Shown in pieces: positions 8,640 through 19,871 of a DNA stretch of 36,203 nt; position 1 is the first letter of the stretch; every line of letters starts with the position of its first letter. The position numbers were made by a program, and so were the translations under genes. The stretch is from assembly GCA_020650975.1 (NCBI GenBank), contig JAIPMN010004269.1, positions 1 to 36,203 on the forward strand, read 5' to 3'. The notes below the pieces were generated by a model, which made no database searches, was not told the origin of the DNA, and was given only the letters and a program-made list of their open reading frames with translations. The stretch is from Apostichopus californicus. Its lineage: Eukaryota; Echinodermata; Holothuroidea; Aspidochirotida; Stichopodidae.

Positions 8640-11600
8640 ATGGGTTCTAATTCTGAATTAGCATGCGTATATAGCGCTCTTATCCTCCATGATGATGAGG
8701 TTGCCGTAACGGTTAGTACTAAGAAATACATAGGTATAGGCTTGCGAATACTGTTACATCTGTATTATACTATGCTCTTGTTAGGCTTGCATAAACTTGT
8801 TACTATATAGGCCTATATAAGACAGAAACACGAAGTAATGCCATTTGAGTTAGGTTTTGGGACGTATTGTGCCATGACTGAAACGTGCATTACCATTTTA
8901 AGCTACGAGGCTTGGCCTTTTTACAGCCTGGCTATTAGTTTTTATGTTTACAACGTTAGGGGCCTAGCAATGTAGCATAGCCATGTTAACTTTGTTAAGT
9001 TTTCAGTTTACTGATGTTTTGCCTATTTGGAGTGAAAACTTGCTAATGACCTACATTGTAATCTGGGATTCTACAGCATCTATAAAGAGCTAATCTTAAT
9101 GTTAGTAAGTACTATGTTACAGTATGCCTACACTAGGCATATGCTAGCGTATCAAAATCGACTAAAATATTAAAAGAAGTAATACTAATAGTAATATTGT
9201 GTAAGCTCTTTTTAGCATTCAGCAAAGACTAACCACTTTAAGTGATTTCAAAGATGCCATGTTTTACATTTTGAGTAGTAACACATAGGCCCTATAGGCT
9301 AATATTGAGATGCTTAAGCCCAAAATTTGTTTTACAAAATTGTCTAAGATAAGGCCTAACTGGCTGGTTGTAATGGATCCTTCTTCTCGATGTTAACTTT
9401 TAAAACTTGATGTTATATATATGAACTTATTATAACCATCATTTGCACACCTCCCCCTTAATTTGGAAGAAAAGGAATGTTTCACATGTAAGTAAGGGCT
9501 GGGTCTACTTGTACATTTTATAAAATTTCCTTGAAAGTTGCACGCATCCCCACGAAACTTGTATTTTCAATCCTGATGTGGCAAACTAACATTGCATTTA
9601 TAATTGATAAGACAGGTGGTGTAGTATGCATGGTCTGTTGCTTATATGCCAATTTCAAAATGTTTATTTTTAGGCTGAAAAGATCTCTACTCTGGTGAGT
9701 GCTGCCGGAGTTACTGTGGAACCATACTGGCCAGGTCTCTTTGCTAAAGCCTTGACAGGAATTGACATTGGATCCCTCATCAGTAATGTTGGCAGTGGCT
9801 CTGGTGCTGCTCCAGCTGCTGGAGGTGGTGCCGGAGATGGAGGTGCTGCTGAAGAGAGTAAGTTGTCATAACATGTAGCAAATGAAGCTTAAACCTGTTG
9901 ATAGGTTGTAGTGAGTAAAAGTGAAGTCATTTTATAGTTATGGGTAGTGCAGCTTCGGGTTCTACCAGAGTTGCTGGAAATGGTGGTGGTACTGGCGATG
10001 GAGGGGCTCCTCAGGATAATTAGTTGTCAAAGGATGTATCAAATGAATTGAAAATCCTTTGTTTTCAAAAAAATCTTTATATTCATACATGGTACTGTTG
10101 CTTAGCAAAAGTATTAGAAATTTTAGTGAAAACCTTTAATGTTGACTAGGCTTAGCCAACAATGTGAAGGAATATTGTCTCCAGTTTGGCTGAATTGGTC
10201 TCCTTATGTGGAAACCTGTCATGTTGAATGTTAGGCATATCTTCTAAGCTGGGTCACATGATCCATTGTTTGCCCTGTTGGCCATTGTATGACTGACTGT
10301 ACAAATCACTTTTTAGTCACTTGTGAAGTCCTGTTCTTATGTGGATATCTTTTGCACAATTGCATGACCCATGTTGTGACTGTATGACAAGAAAGTAACA
10401 AGAAGAGAGCAGGTGTATCACCTTTATAACAAACTGCTGTTCAAAGATATTCACTATCACTGAGAGTATATTGTGTTAGTTTCTTTTCAAGGGTTCTGTA
10501 CCATTTTCACACAGTTACTGCTTAGTGCAGCAGTCCCTTGTACCTCAAAATCTTTGACTATGTGCTTGATGTTAAAAGAAATAACTTGAGCTGGAGGAAT
10601 CTCAAACTTGTGTTCAAATTGTGTTCAGCAGTTTTGGTTGCTCTGAACTCATATAAATTGGTTTGATGCTTGGACTTCCTGTGTACAAAGACTGCCATCC
10701 ATCTTTGCACTTGTATAAAGCATTCCGCCCATTCGCCATGCAACACCGGATAAATTATTCACTGATATGAAGTTTCTGAGATGTGGCAAAACATGACCCA
10801 CCAAATTTTTTAACATTCTCCTTTTGGGTTGTGCTTTTCAGTTTTGCAGACTGTCCATTTAGTGTTTACTGATATCTGGCTGCAAATTGCGACATGCAAC
10901 TGTAAACATTTGTGTCTTAATTTGTTCGTAATATTGACTGACAGCACATTGTGTTGTGATGTTGACTGAACGGTGACAGCATATTGTGTTGTAATATTGA
11001 CTGAACGGTGACAGCACATTGTGTTGTGAATTTGACTGAACGGTGACACAGCTCATTGTGTTGTGATATTGACTTAACAGTGACAGCACATTGTGTTCTT
11101 ATCAGGGCTTGTTCACAGTTGTTATTGATGGTGATCCTTTTAGTCTTGATCTACAGTGTAGTAATTTTCTATGAATGAATGCTGATGATGACAGTTTGTA
11201 AGATTTACATGTTGTCCTTTAATCTCCTTTACAGAAGCTGAGGAGAAGAAGGAGGAGAAGAAGGAATCTTCAGATGAGGAATCTGATGATGATATGGGAT
11301 TCGGTAAGAGAGCTCGTTTGGAGAGGGACATTATTCTCCCTCCCCCACTCCCATCTTTCAAGATAGTTAAAAGAAACCTGTAATGGTAACTGTAGTTAAA
11401 ACTACATCAAGCATTTTACTGCCAACCTGCAAGCCTTTCCCCTCCCCCATTGAAAAATAACCAGAAAGCCAGTTAGCTTTGTGATTCCTAGCCATACTAT
11501 TTCCAATTTTTACAAAATTCAAAATAACTGTCTGGCTAATGTAGAGCATGTAGGTTAAATTTTTCCAAGAATTAAGTGAGAACCAGAAAATGTTTGTAGC

Positions 11601-11954
11601 AATCCCTTGTCTGCATCAACCATGTCATTCACTGGTAAGGAATTTACAGTATATACATTTAAACCAAAATGTTTCAATATCCAGAAAGAACAGTCCTCCT
11701 ATGTGTAATAGAGAACCTTGGAAAGCCATTTGGCTATCTTTACTTAGATGAGAGAGGAGTTGGTTCACTTATTCAAAACTTGTAAACATCCAAGCAAAAC
11801 CTGTTATATACAGTATATAACTTTTGTTAATTTTTGACAATTTTGTTTGTGACCAGTTACAGTCTACCTAGCATTTTGGGCTGCATTGTTGTAAGAGCAA
11901 AGTTATTCCTTTACTAATAAAATATTTCTTTCTTTTTCAGGTCTCTTTGACTAA
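8640..11954 (+). CDS. RPLP1: Large ribosomal subunit stalk protein P1 (RPLP1), four exons, complete
   Basis: Exons are 8640-8711, 9674-9857, 11235-11303 and 11941-11954, with donors GTTAGT, GTAAGT and GTAAGA and phases 0, 1, 2 that join cleanly into 112 residues. The N-terminus [20 protein letters not shown] and the core [11 protein letters not shown] (exon 2) match the P1 dimerisation domain. Then come an Ala/Gly-rich hinge, a Lys/Glu-rich segment (exon 3), and the conserved acidic tail [11 protein letters not shown], split so that the last exon encodes only LFD and the stop. P1 pairs with P2 and binds uL10 to form the stalk that recruits translation factors to the ribosome in the cytoplasm. 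The length is normal for the family. Identity is certain; untranslated exon limits are not visible. Intron 2 carries a paralogue of the exon-2 end (see 9938-10023). Confidence 0.98.
8712..9673 (+). other. RPLP1 intron 1
   Basis: Bounded by GTTAGT and TTTTTAG. AT-rich, with TAGGCCTA-type words. I looked for a snoRNA, which is common in ribosomal-protein introns, but saw no paired C and D boxes with a terminal stem. Confidence 0.7.
9938..10023 (+). pseudogene. Paralogous copy of the RPLP1 exon-2 end inside intron 2 (relic or alternative terminal exon)
   Basis: The sequence aligns with the end of exon 2 and its donor flank: GGAGATGGAGGTGCTGC (exon) against GGCGATGGAGGGGCTCC here, and AGTAAGTTGTCATAACATGT against AATTAGTTGTCAAAGGATGT. 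The donor GT is lost. It is preceded by TTTTATAG, an acceptor-like site. Splicing exon 2 (phase 1) to 9938 would stay in frame for 28 codons, rich in Gly, Ala and Ser, and end at TAG 10021-10023. That product would lack the acidic MGFGLFD tail. Whether this is decay or a used isoform cannot be told from sequence. Confidence 0.7.
10930..11096. repeat. About five copies of a 36-bp tandem repeat in RPLP1 intron 2
   Basis: The unit contains TTGACTGAACGGTGACAGC followed by ACATTGTGTTGTGAT. The core ATTGTGTTG appears at roughly 36-bp spacing from 10947 to 11089. The remainder of intron 2 (9858-11234) shows the exon-2 paralogue and otherwise nothing I recognise. Open frames on the minus strand here are repeat shadows. 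Confidence 0.92.
11304..11940 (+). other. RPLP1 intron 3
   Basis: Starts GTAAGA and ends with the long pyrimidine acceptor TTTCTTTCTTTTTCAG. It separates the last three codons (LFD) from the rest of the protein. No other feature seen. Confidence 0.85.
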
Positions 11955-12145
11955 AAGCAGCTTTAAGATCGGACCGAAGAGCAGGGAAGTGCACAGAAGC
12001 ACCTAAAATAATGAAGAATGTGTTCATTATGAGTTCACATCTTTGAGTTGTGTGATGTCATATTTTTCGATTTCTGAAATACAAATTACAGGAATCAAAC
12101 GACTTAGTATTTTTAGGCTCCTTTCTTGCTTTTTCACCTGTTGAC

Positions 12146-12151
12146 AATAAA
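12146..12151 (+). terminator. Polyadenylation signal AATAAA of RPLP1
   Basis: Canonical AATAAA about 190 bases after the RPLP1 stop, giving a short 3' UTR, as is usual for ribosomal-protein messages. No transcript evidence. Confidence 0.65.
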
Positions 12152-12159
12152 AACAGTTT

Positions 12160-13229
12160 CTGTTGGCTACTATAGAGTGACATAAACTGCTTACAATGGT
12201 CACAAAGTTTCCAAGTATATAAAAAAAAAGTTCAGCAGCTTTGGACGAATCTTTCACCTAGTATTCCGAATTTTGTTGTGACCTGTGTACCCCAGAGTTG
12301 GATGTTCCTAACATTCCATAAGATTTTTTTTCATTTATTTTAAGTGTAATGATGCATTTCACCGTAGAAGTAACCTTGCCTTAATATAACGAATATCAAC
12401 TCTTAGTGCTGAAACACGGCCCCCAACTCTGCGGGGATACATCCCCCCTCTCCCTCCTCCCAATTGACTTTTCACTAAAAGGGATTTTAGAGTGAGGCAT
12501 GTTGCTCCACTGCAGCATTTTCCACACCAGTGAAGGATGGTCCAACTCTTTGCCCTAAATGTTAAACGTGTTGGGGGTCACTTAGGTAACATCTTGAACA
12601 TGTTACATCCATTTGAAGTTTGTCACATTAAGTTTGGTTATCTTATCCAAAGAACAATAGGACTGAATATTTTCCGAATTGCGAGCCATTTTGCAATAGT
12701 GTTTACTACACACCACCATAGAACTGATATCAATTTACCCCTTGACGCACAGTGGAGCTTTACTTCTGTTTGGACTTTCAAAATTCAAAATATTTTGTCT
12801 TTTTCTGAATGATTTTCAACTAGGTTAATTTACAGAGGAAAATAATGCTGAAGAAATTCAGTATAGAACATCAACAGCTATGCAAACATTTCAAAAGGTA
12901 TCATCTTTCAAGGATAAAGCAATAAGAATATTATAGTATACCACCCACTGTCATCCACCCTGGGAGAAGAATTGAGGGTTTAGCCACTTTAAAAATATAA
13001 TCAAGACTGATATTTGACCACATTCCTATTCAGAAGATTTGCCGAAGAAATTAAAAAAGAACTTGTCAATATACATGCCTCTCTACTGATGATACTAAAA
13101 CATGTATGGAAACACTTAATTAAACTCACATGTGTATTTGACACTTGCTCGTAAACACTCTAAATTCAGAATGATAACAGGTACATTTTATATTTGGAAT
13201 GTAGGTTCCCCTTAGATTGAACTGGTTTT
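12160..13229. other. Intergenic stretch, nothing recognised
   Basis: AT-rich sequence with a C-rich patch at about 12420-12460. The longest open frame (12537-12812, plus) shows no domain, splice context or compositional sign of a gene. Confidence 0.6.
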
Positions 13230-14300
13230 GAATTGTTGTTGGTATTTATCAAAGGTCATTTGAGGTCAGCATGTGTCAAAGTCTGTAAACATTGTTCACA
13301 CAACATCTCAAGAAGTAGAACTTGCAGGAAGTGTAGCTTTGCCGTTGGTGAGTAGAGGTGAGTTTTTAATGAATGTCAAAGGTCATTTAATAATAAGTCA
13401 GTTATTTTATACACTTAAGCAGGCATGAATGTGGGAGAAGGGCTTATGGATTACAACTTACACGTCGGGTGGGTTCCAATTCAACATTTGGAATCTTTAA
13501 TTTTAGAAAGTCATTTCAGATGGGAAAACCATAAATCGCTCTTGGATGAAAAAACCCACCTTATTATGACCTGACCGGGGATCGAACCCTAAACCTCCTG
13601 ATTGCTAAGCCTAACTTCTTCAAATGCCACCACTTTTATCCACTCGGCCAAAGCACCGGAATAATATAATATATTTGAGGTCAACGGAGGGAAAAAAAGG
13701 GAACATCTTTTAGGCTAAACATGATAACTTCAGGAAGGTCATCTGTGCAGTTCTTATGTTTGGCATGCCTATTTCCTGTAATCAGTTCAGTGAACCCTAT
13801 TGTTTGAGGTGGAGGTCGAAGGTCATTTGGGGACAGCAGAGCTCAGGCAAAATGTGATTATATCAAAAGTACTATATCTCCAGAACCAGAACATGCATGA
13901 AAAGAGCTCAGATACATGGTATGATAGCCTTGTGTATTGTAAGTTTCTACACAATTTTACATAGGTCAGAGTTAATTTTAGGTTAGGTCTCAAAACTTGA
14001 ACACTATGTAGGCCTTCATACGATATTTCTATATAGAAACTGCAGTAGCTGGCATATTTGGCAATGGCTTCTCTATCATGAGTACAAAGACCCATAATTT
14101 GTGTCTATGGTGGAGGGTAGAGGTCATTTGGGTTAAGCCTGGAAAATTTAAACATGGCTTCATAAGATTGGCAGTTTAATCAGATGTCATATTGGCATAT
14201 GACTTTTATATAATGAGCAAAGAGCCCAGTCATTCTTTGTGAAGGAGAAAGCTCATTTGTGGTCGGTAAGGGGGGAAATGTGGAAACCTTAAAAGCACTG
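13230..14300 (-). repeat. Diverged copies of the TGACC-rich dispersed repeat, reverse orientation
   Basis: Read on the plus strand, the words AAAGGTCATTTGAGGTCAGC (13253), GGAGGTCGAAGGTCATTTGG (13811) and GGAGGGTAGAGGTCATTTGG (14112) are reverse-complement relatives of the CCAAATGACCTTTGACCTCC core at the left end of the window. They recur at irregular spacing with similar flanks mentioning temperature-of-sequence-poor AT text such as ACTATATCTC. A tRNA-derived unit (13400-13660) interrupts the series. Boundaries are approximate. Confidence 0.65.
13400..13660 (-). mobile_element. tRNA-derived SINE-like unit
   Basis: On the minus strand the head reads GGTGCTTTGGCCGAGTGG. TGGCCGAGTGG (13641-13651) is a perfect RNA polymerase III A box of the Leu/Ser tRNA type, and GGTTCGATCCC (13579-13589) is a B box, about 60 bases apart. 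The sequence between does not fold as an intact tRNA and there is no matched 3' acceptor strand. An unrelated body follows (GGTCATAATAAGGTGGG and onward to about 13400). This is the usual build of a tRNA-headed SINE. The 3' limit and target-site duplications were not resolved. Confidence 0.72.
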
Positions 14301-16200
14301 TAGCTGGATAACTTTGTTTTGAAGTTGAGACTTCTAATTTGCTTCAAGTCAATGGTTGTGTTAGGCTAGCAGTATTCAACCCCTGAAAACCTTTCTTCTT
14401 AGTTAGCCAGTGGCCAGTAATAGCTTTGGGTTTCAGCATGCCATCTTTAGTGCAAAGACATAGTGTACAGAACACTTGACTCCCTTACCATATTACAGTT
14501 GCCCCTATTAGTAATGTTATTACAACAAGTACATTTAATGATAGATATTGTCCAAATATTTGCCAACATATGATGCTGAAAGAAGATCATTTGAATTCAA
14601 CAGAGGTCAAAGTCTGGTAACCTTGTACGCTTGAAAACTCACTTCTATGATGAATGGCTTTTCTGTGTCACTAACTATCATAGGATTTGACCTTTCCTCT
14701 TTTAAGTGGCTGAGAGGGTTTTCCACTCCCACTAATGACTGATATCTGTCATCACCATTCAGAAGGGTAATACCTTTGCAATGGTCAAATTATCTGCTAT
14801 GATGTTGCGCTAATTGACTTCAGGACACATTTTCCTCAGTTGCTCTATCTATCTGGTCTGGTTTTGTCTCCAAATCGAGACAATCAACATAAAGACATCA
14901 ATGAAATTAATTGCCACAATTGTTTTCTATTAATTTTCATATTTATTCTTTGTTTGAAACAAGAAAAATAAATAGTGCAATCATTTGAAAGGAAAATGTA
15001 GAGACAACTAACTAGAGAGAGTTGTGATTCTTTGGCATAATGTTCAAATATTTCATTGATCAGTTCTGTCAACTCAGTTTTATTCATCAAAGAATCACTG
15101 TAACTCAGAACCAGAATATGAGTGAATTACTGGTCCTTTGATCATCACAGATAATTGCAACCTTCAACCATTTGAACAGAATCTACCCAAGTCAGCGAAA
15201 AGTGGCAACGAGCCATTAACTCCTGCAGACAACGACTGTGTGACAATGATGGTGTGTTATCCTGTATACACGTCCGTCGACAGCGTGACATAAAAATTTT
15301 TAAAAAATAAGACACGTGCACAGACACATATGTGTACACAGATTCACAGGGCATAACCATCATATGCATTCTATATGCAAAGAATCAAAACATTAGTTAC
15401 AGCCAACCAAAAATACAGAACTCACTTGCTGTTAAGGTTAAAATTAAGAACAAAACGACAATGAAGTGACACGCATACCAAATGAAATACCACCAAAGCC
15501 CCATTTACCTTGATATAACATAGCTCACTGGCGATGCAATTTAGCATAATCGCTACAAACTTGCTGAGCCGTACAACTCAAAAATCTGAACCCTTGGTAC
15601 CCTTTCACCCATTCTTTGTTCAACAAGTACCACAATTCTCAAAACACCTACATAAATTGTTAACCATTGAGATAATATAAACAGTGTAATTCTAAAAGAG
15701 TGAAAAGCAAAATGATCACGAAAACTCGTCAAGTTTAAAAAAAAAAAATTGAGTCTGTAAGAAGTCTGTCCAACAAACCTCAACTCAGCTTGTGACAATT
15801 GGAATGTCACTAAACTAGTCCATGTACACCATCAAGCATGTTTATCACATTCCTGGTAATTAACTATAGTTTGGGAAATAAAGAGCTTCACTTTGAGGTA
15901 GTATAAGATATTTCAAACTGATTTCTACCATTATCATCAATTAACGTAATACGTTAGCAATATCAAACATTCTGTTTTCTTTAATAATTCGATGAATCAT
16001 CACAACACATCACAAGTGCTGACATATATGTATACTTTTTTCATTCTTTTTAGCTGTTAATCGCTTATCTATGGAGGTAAATAGTGACTTCCTCATGTGA
16101 CAGCACTGTCTAGACTTTCAAGTGACATGTAATTTCCACACAATCACACAGAAATGCTCTCAAAATACGGATGAACATAAATTTTTGAGAAATGACCCTT
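14300..16200. other. Intergenic stretch, nothing recognised
   Basis: AT-rich, a few weak echoes of the TGACC repeat up to about 14620, and an A-run near 15740. Short open frames on the minus strand have no recognisable domain. Confidence 0.55.
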
Positions 16201-16203
16201 TAA

Positions 16204-16330
16204 ACCAGGCCTGTGCAACCTGTGGCCCACAAATGGCCTCCCTCTTCTACGGCCCACGGAGCAGTATCAAATTTGCCCTACATGGGGTCCTTGACTTAAC
16301 ACCATCGAAAAAGAAATTGTTGTAGACGGA
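16204..16330 (+). mobile_element. Possible end of a hAT-like non-autonomous element
   Basis: The stretch begins CAGGCCTGTGCAACCTGTGG followed by CCCACAAATGGCC. This resembles terminal inverted repeats of hAT-derived elements common in animal genomes (CAGG..TG..CAACCTG.GGCCC). I could not find a matching inverted end or an 8-bp target duplication, so this rests on one end only. Confidence 0.3.
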
Positions 16331-18357
16331 TTATTACCATTTATAAAACAATAGATTCACATGAATTAAGCCCTGCACTGAGGAGCCAATGTCATTGTTA
16401 GTTTAGCCTTAAAGGAGCAGTCCAGAATTTTAGCATATTTTATGTTTAATTTCATTCCAAGGATTCATGTTACCCAGAAACCTTTTAATAACTTATTATA
16501 TATAATTTATCACCATTGCTGTATAAATTTTGATCATTATTTTTATAAGTTAAATTAATCATTGAATAATCACATCCAAAAAATTGGACCTTTCCACCAT
16601 AAATTGGAGAATGTGACTGCATTCTTATGTGATTTCAGTATCGAGGTAGTATTCAAGTTGCAGTAGTTACATTGAGATGAAAAATACCCTCCCCCCCGCC
16701 CCCCCAATGAAAAAGAATAAAATCCTGGAGGAAACAAGTTAATGTTCTAGCATTCTTGGCAAGAAAATTTCCATCGACTTTTGAGGGAATGAAAAGCCAA
16801 AGGTATATTAGTATTAGAGGAATAATAGTTTCATAGCTTGCTCAGTGCTGAGATTAGACACACTCACATTGTTGAGGACAAGCTAGCACATCAAATTGCC
16901 ATATTCCAGTGGAAATGGTCCGATGCGACCAACGTTCTGGTCGGACCATTTCCAAATCAGCAATGGAGGTCATCCCGTCGACTACTGGTTGGTTACATCA
17001 AATATAGGCAAATTGAATTCTACCATCAGTTGTACTTTACATTTTTTTCTGACAACCAAATTTGCTGTCTGGACAACCAAGAAGTAAGACCGAAGAAAGA
17101 GATCCGACTAGCACACTTGGTACAGTGCAACAAGGTTCCACGCATACACTCACAACGAATACTGGAAATAGGCATAGCACAATGGGCATTAACTCTGTGC
17201 TCTATAGTATGATACTGATTATTAATGAAATAAAACAACATATAAGTCTGACATAATTACTATACGATAGTTATTGGCCCAAATCATTCTAAATTTGCAA
17301 AAAAAAATTTTTAAGTTCATACCTGGTAGTTTTGACTCATCAGTGAGGAAAGAATGCCTCAATGGTTTGAGTAAATATGATTCTTAAATTTGGAGGATGA
17401 ATGACCAATTTTTCATTTTCTTACCATATTAGGGGCCGATACTGACAACCTTTTACTACAAGATAAGGTAAACTCTGAATAAAATGAACCAAGTTTATTA
17501 ATCAGTAGCTGTTATAGATATCTCAGTAATTCAACAAGCTATGAACCTGAAAGTTGAACTTACCCAGTAACCCCCCCCCCCCCATGCACCTCTCTGAACT
17601 ATACATTGTACACCTTCCTTTTAATCTTACAACAGGCTTGGTAATATTAGTACTTATATAACCTGCTTGATATCAAAACAAGATTATCTATTAATAACCA
17701 TGTATTTTGCAAATGTGCTATATACAAACTGTACAATTACAAGTGAGAATGAAAATATACAACCATAAAATCTCAATTTATCACCAAATTTTTTCTCTTA
17801 ATTATATTAATAATGAAAAAAAAAACACCCCAACAACACACAAACAATAAAATTTAAGAAAAAAATGGCTATCAATATTGATTCAGTGTTAATAAAACTT
17901 TAAATATATGCTGACCCTGTGCTATCATTTTTGATATTATCTGTTATTTTGTTTGTCCCCTTTGGCCCCCCTTATTCCTCTCCCACCTTTGAGGGGCCTC
18001 GTCTGTGTTGTGCGTTCTTTTACGTGTTGAAAAAACTACTAGCCATGTGCGCACATGGTGACATCAACGAAAGACCAACTGTGAATCGAAAGCCAAGATT
18101 TTCAAAATAAGCCGCAATCTTTCATTATCCTTAAAATTATGAATTTCTTTCATTTCATCACCAACAACAAAAGGAGTATACAGGGAGAAACTTCCTGTAA
18201 AAGTTTTAGAGTGACTACTGTTTTACTCAAGTCTAGGATAGTCATATCGACACATCACCCCCCATATCGTACCATTTGATTTTCCTTGTGAGGCAACTTC
18301 GAAATGCCAAGACTGGTACAAACGATCGGTTGAGAGAAGAGAGCTGTTAAACAAATT
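16331..18357. other. Intergenic stretch without a recognised gene
   Basis: Holds C-runs (16689-16705, 17572-17584), a word TTAAAGGAGCAGTCCAGAAT-like at 16409 that resembles short-element termini, and at about 17040-17085 a fragment related to the CCAAATTTGCTGTTC repeat of 19180 and 20540. The 124-codon open frame at 16838-17212 overlaps this fragment and has no domain I recognise. Confidence 0.5.
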
Positions 18358-18410
18358 GCGTATATCCTGTAAAAAGTCTGCTTCTAAGGTTAAAGGCATC
18401 GAAGATTAAA

Positions 18411-18520
18411 AGGCCGGATATTTCAACCCTTCACAGGATCTTCTTTAGAGGCAGACTATTCAAAGACTAACTTCGTTTTAGCGTGCCTCTGACGATGATC
18501 CTGCTAGGATCAAAACTTCA
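18411..18520. mobile_element. Inverted pair of hammerhead-like repeat cores (Penelope-like element remnant?)
   Basis: Plus strand 18489-18520 reads CTGACGA, then a stem GATCC/GGATC around TGCTA, then AAAAC. Minus strand 18448-18411 reads CTAAAGA, a stem AGATCC with GGGTT around TGTGAA, then GAAA and TATCCGGCC. Both fit the hammerhead frame CTGANGA, stem II, GAAA, each with one core base changed (G to A). They are the same motif facing opposite ways with TGCCTCT before each. Hammerhead motifs are known in terminal repeats of Penelope-like retroelements. Assignment to that class is inference, and both copies look catalytically dead. Confidence 0.5.
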
Positions 18521-19042
18521 AGCCTTCTAAAATTTGACAAAAACAATTCTTTAAATCTCTATGATTGAGTCTGTTGCTCATAGTATGTTCTTCCTCCAGT
18601 AAGGCTTATCTGAACCACAGGCCTGTTCTATACTGGATGTCATTAACTTGAAATGTGCTCTCACTACCTAACTAGGAGACAAAATAACTTTTCCACAAAC
18701 AGTTTGTTAACACTGTAATACTGCTATGTTAGCTAGCTGTGAGGAGCCCTTGTTCAGGGTATTTCCCATTTGTCAATTGCAATTTTTTTCCGTCATACTT
18801 ACAAGTACTTTTCAATCCAACTCGTATTTTGCCGCTGATTTTAAAAGGGATAGTGATCATACTTCTCCAATCAGCATTATTTTCAATTTATATTCGGGCG
18901 ACCAAACTCAGCTTCTGTGGTCATTGAACAGACAAGCTGTTGTTTAAATTGCCCTGTAATGTATCACGATTTCTGATAGTTTCATTTCTGAGACATGAAT
19001 AACATGATAAACAGTGAGAAACTGAAATAAAGTAAAAATAAT
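18521..19042. other. Intergenic stretch, nothing recognised
   Basis: AT-rich sequence. Two overlapping short open frames at 18726-18947 have no recognisable domain. Confidence 0.55.
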
Positions 19043-19215
19043 GGTAGGCCTATGGTCCACCCAAAGGTGACATTTACTGGCCCAAAGCTAGTGCTCTATT
19101 TCACCAAAACAACCACATCTTTCCTACAGTGTAACATATCACTTATTCTCTCTCATTTGGCTACATATTTTGGGGATCGAACCAGATTTGCTGTTCGGAA
19201 AGCTAAAACCTGCTT
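19043..19215 (+). repeat. Dispersed repeat, copy A of an inverted pair
   Basis: Starts GTAGGCCTATGGTCCACC, passes TGGCCCAAAGCTAGTG, CCTACAGTGTA and CAGATTTGCTGTTCGGA. The same words occur in the same order on the minus strand at 20695-20480. Possibly a retroposon, since the second copy ends in an AATAAATAAATG/A-rich tail. Confidence 0.75.
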
Positions 19216-19352
19216 GGATTCAGCAGTGTGCTGTGTGTAGGCCAGTAGGATGCCCAAGAACATCCTCATAAGTGCAAGATTTTGTGCCAACTTTTGCAGC
19301 TTTTGGTAAAGAAGCATGCTTCTGACATATCGTTAAAGTCCAATTGACAAAA

Positions 19353-19770
19353 GTTCACGGACACTGTGAATACTATAGCATTAGGCAGTATCTTTCCAAG
19401 TAATGAATGAACACCCTTTGCCAAGAAAACCTTTGCTGGAATATTTAGCACTTTGGACATCAGTTTCATGACATCTACATACCAAAAAGTTCTCAGACAC
19501 TGTGAATACTGTAGCATTAAGTTGTATCTCTCCAAGTAATGAAAAAACACCCTTTGCCAAGAAAACCTTTGCTGGAATATTAAGCACTTTGGACATCAGT
19601 TTCATGACATCTACGTACCAAAAAGTTCTCAGACACTGTGAATACTGTAGCATTAAGTTGTATCTCCCCAAGTAATGAAAAAACACCCTTTGCCAAGAAA
19701 ACCTTTGCTCGAATATTAAGCACTTTGGACATCAGTTTCATGACATTTACATACCAAAAAGTTCCTTATT
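19353..19770. repeat. 136-bp tandem repeat, about three copies, just beyond the receptor stop
   Basis: CACCCTTTGCCAAGAAAACC starts at 19412, 19548 and 19684, exactly 136 bp apart. Units are nearly identical, so this is recent. It sits about 100 bases past the stop codon of the nuclear receptor gene on the minus strand, so it probably lies in its 3' UTR or just downstream. Open frames of 94 and 101 codons on the minus strand arise from the array. Confidence 0.93.
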
Positions 19771-19871
19771 TTCACGTTTGCACTTTAACTCTTCTTTTCC
19801 TATTCGAGACTGTGCGACCGTTGCCGAGCGTGATAAAATTTTTTGCCATTTCTTGCATTGGACATGTTATG

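Noticed and set aside
11175..11250. Box C/D snoRNA near the RPLP1 intron 2 acceptor
   Set aside because: ATGATGA and CTGA words exist, but the CTGA lies in exon 3 and no terminal stem pairs.
13579..13660. Functional tRNA-Leu or tRNA-Ser gene
   Set aside because: A and B boxes are present, but the anticodon arm and a 3' acceptor strand complementary to the head are missing; a SINE-like origin fits better.
16838..17212. 124-codon plus-strand open frame
   Set aside because: No domain recognised, and part of it overlaps a dispersed repeat fragment (CCAAATTTGCTGTC).
19266..19686. 94- and 101-codon minus-strand frames with MFFHYL starts
   Set aside because: Generated by the 136-bp array; the two frames repeat each other's peptide.
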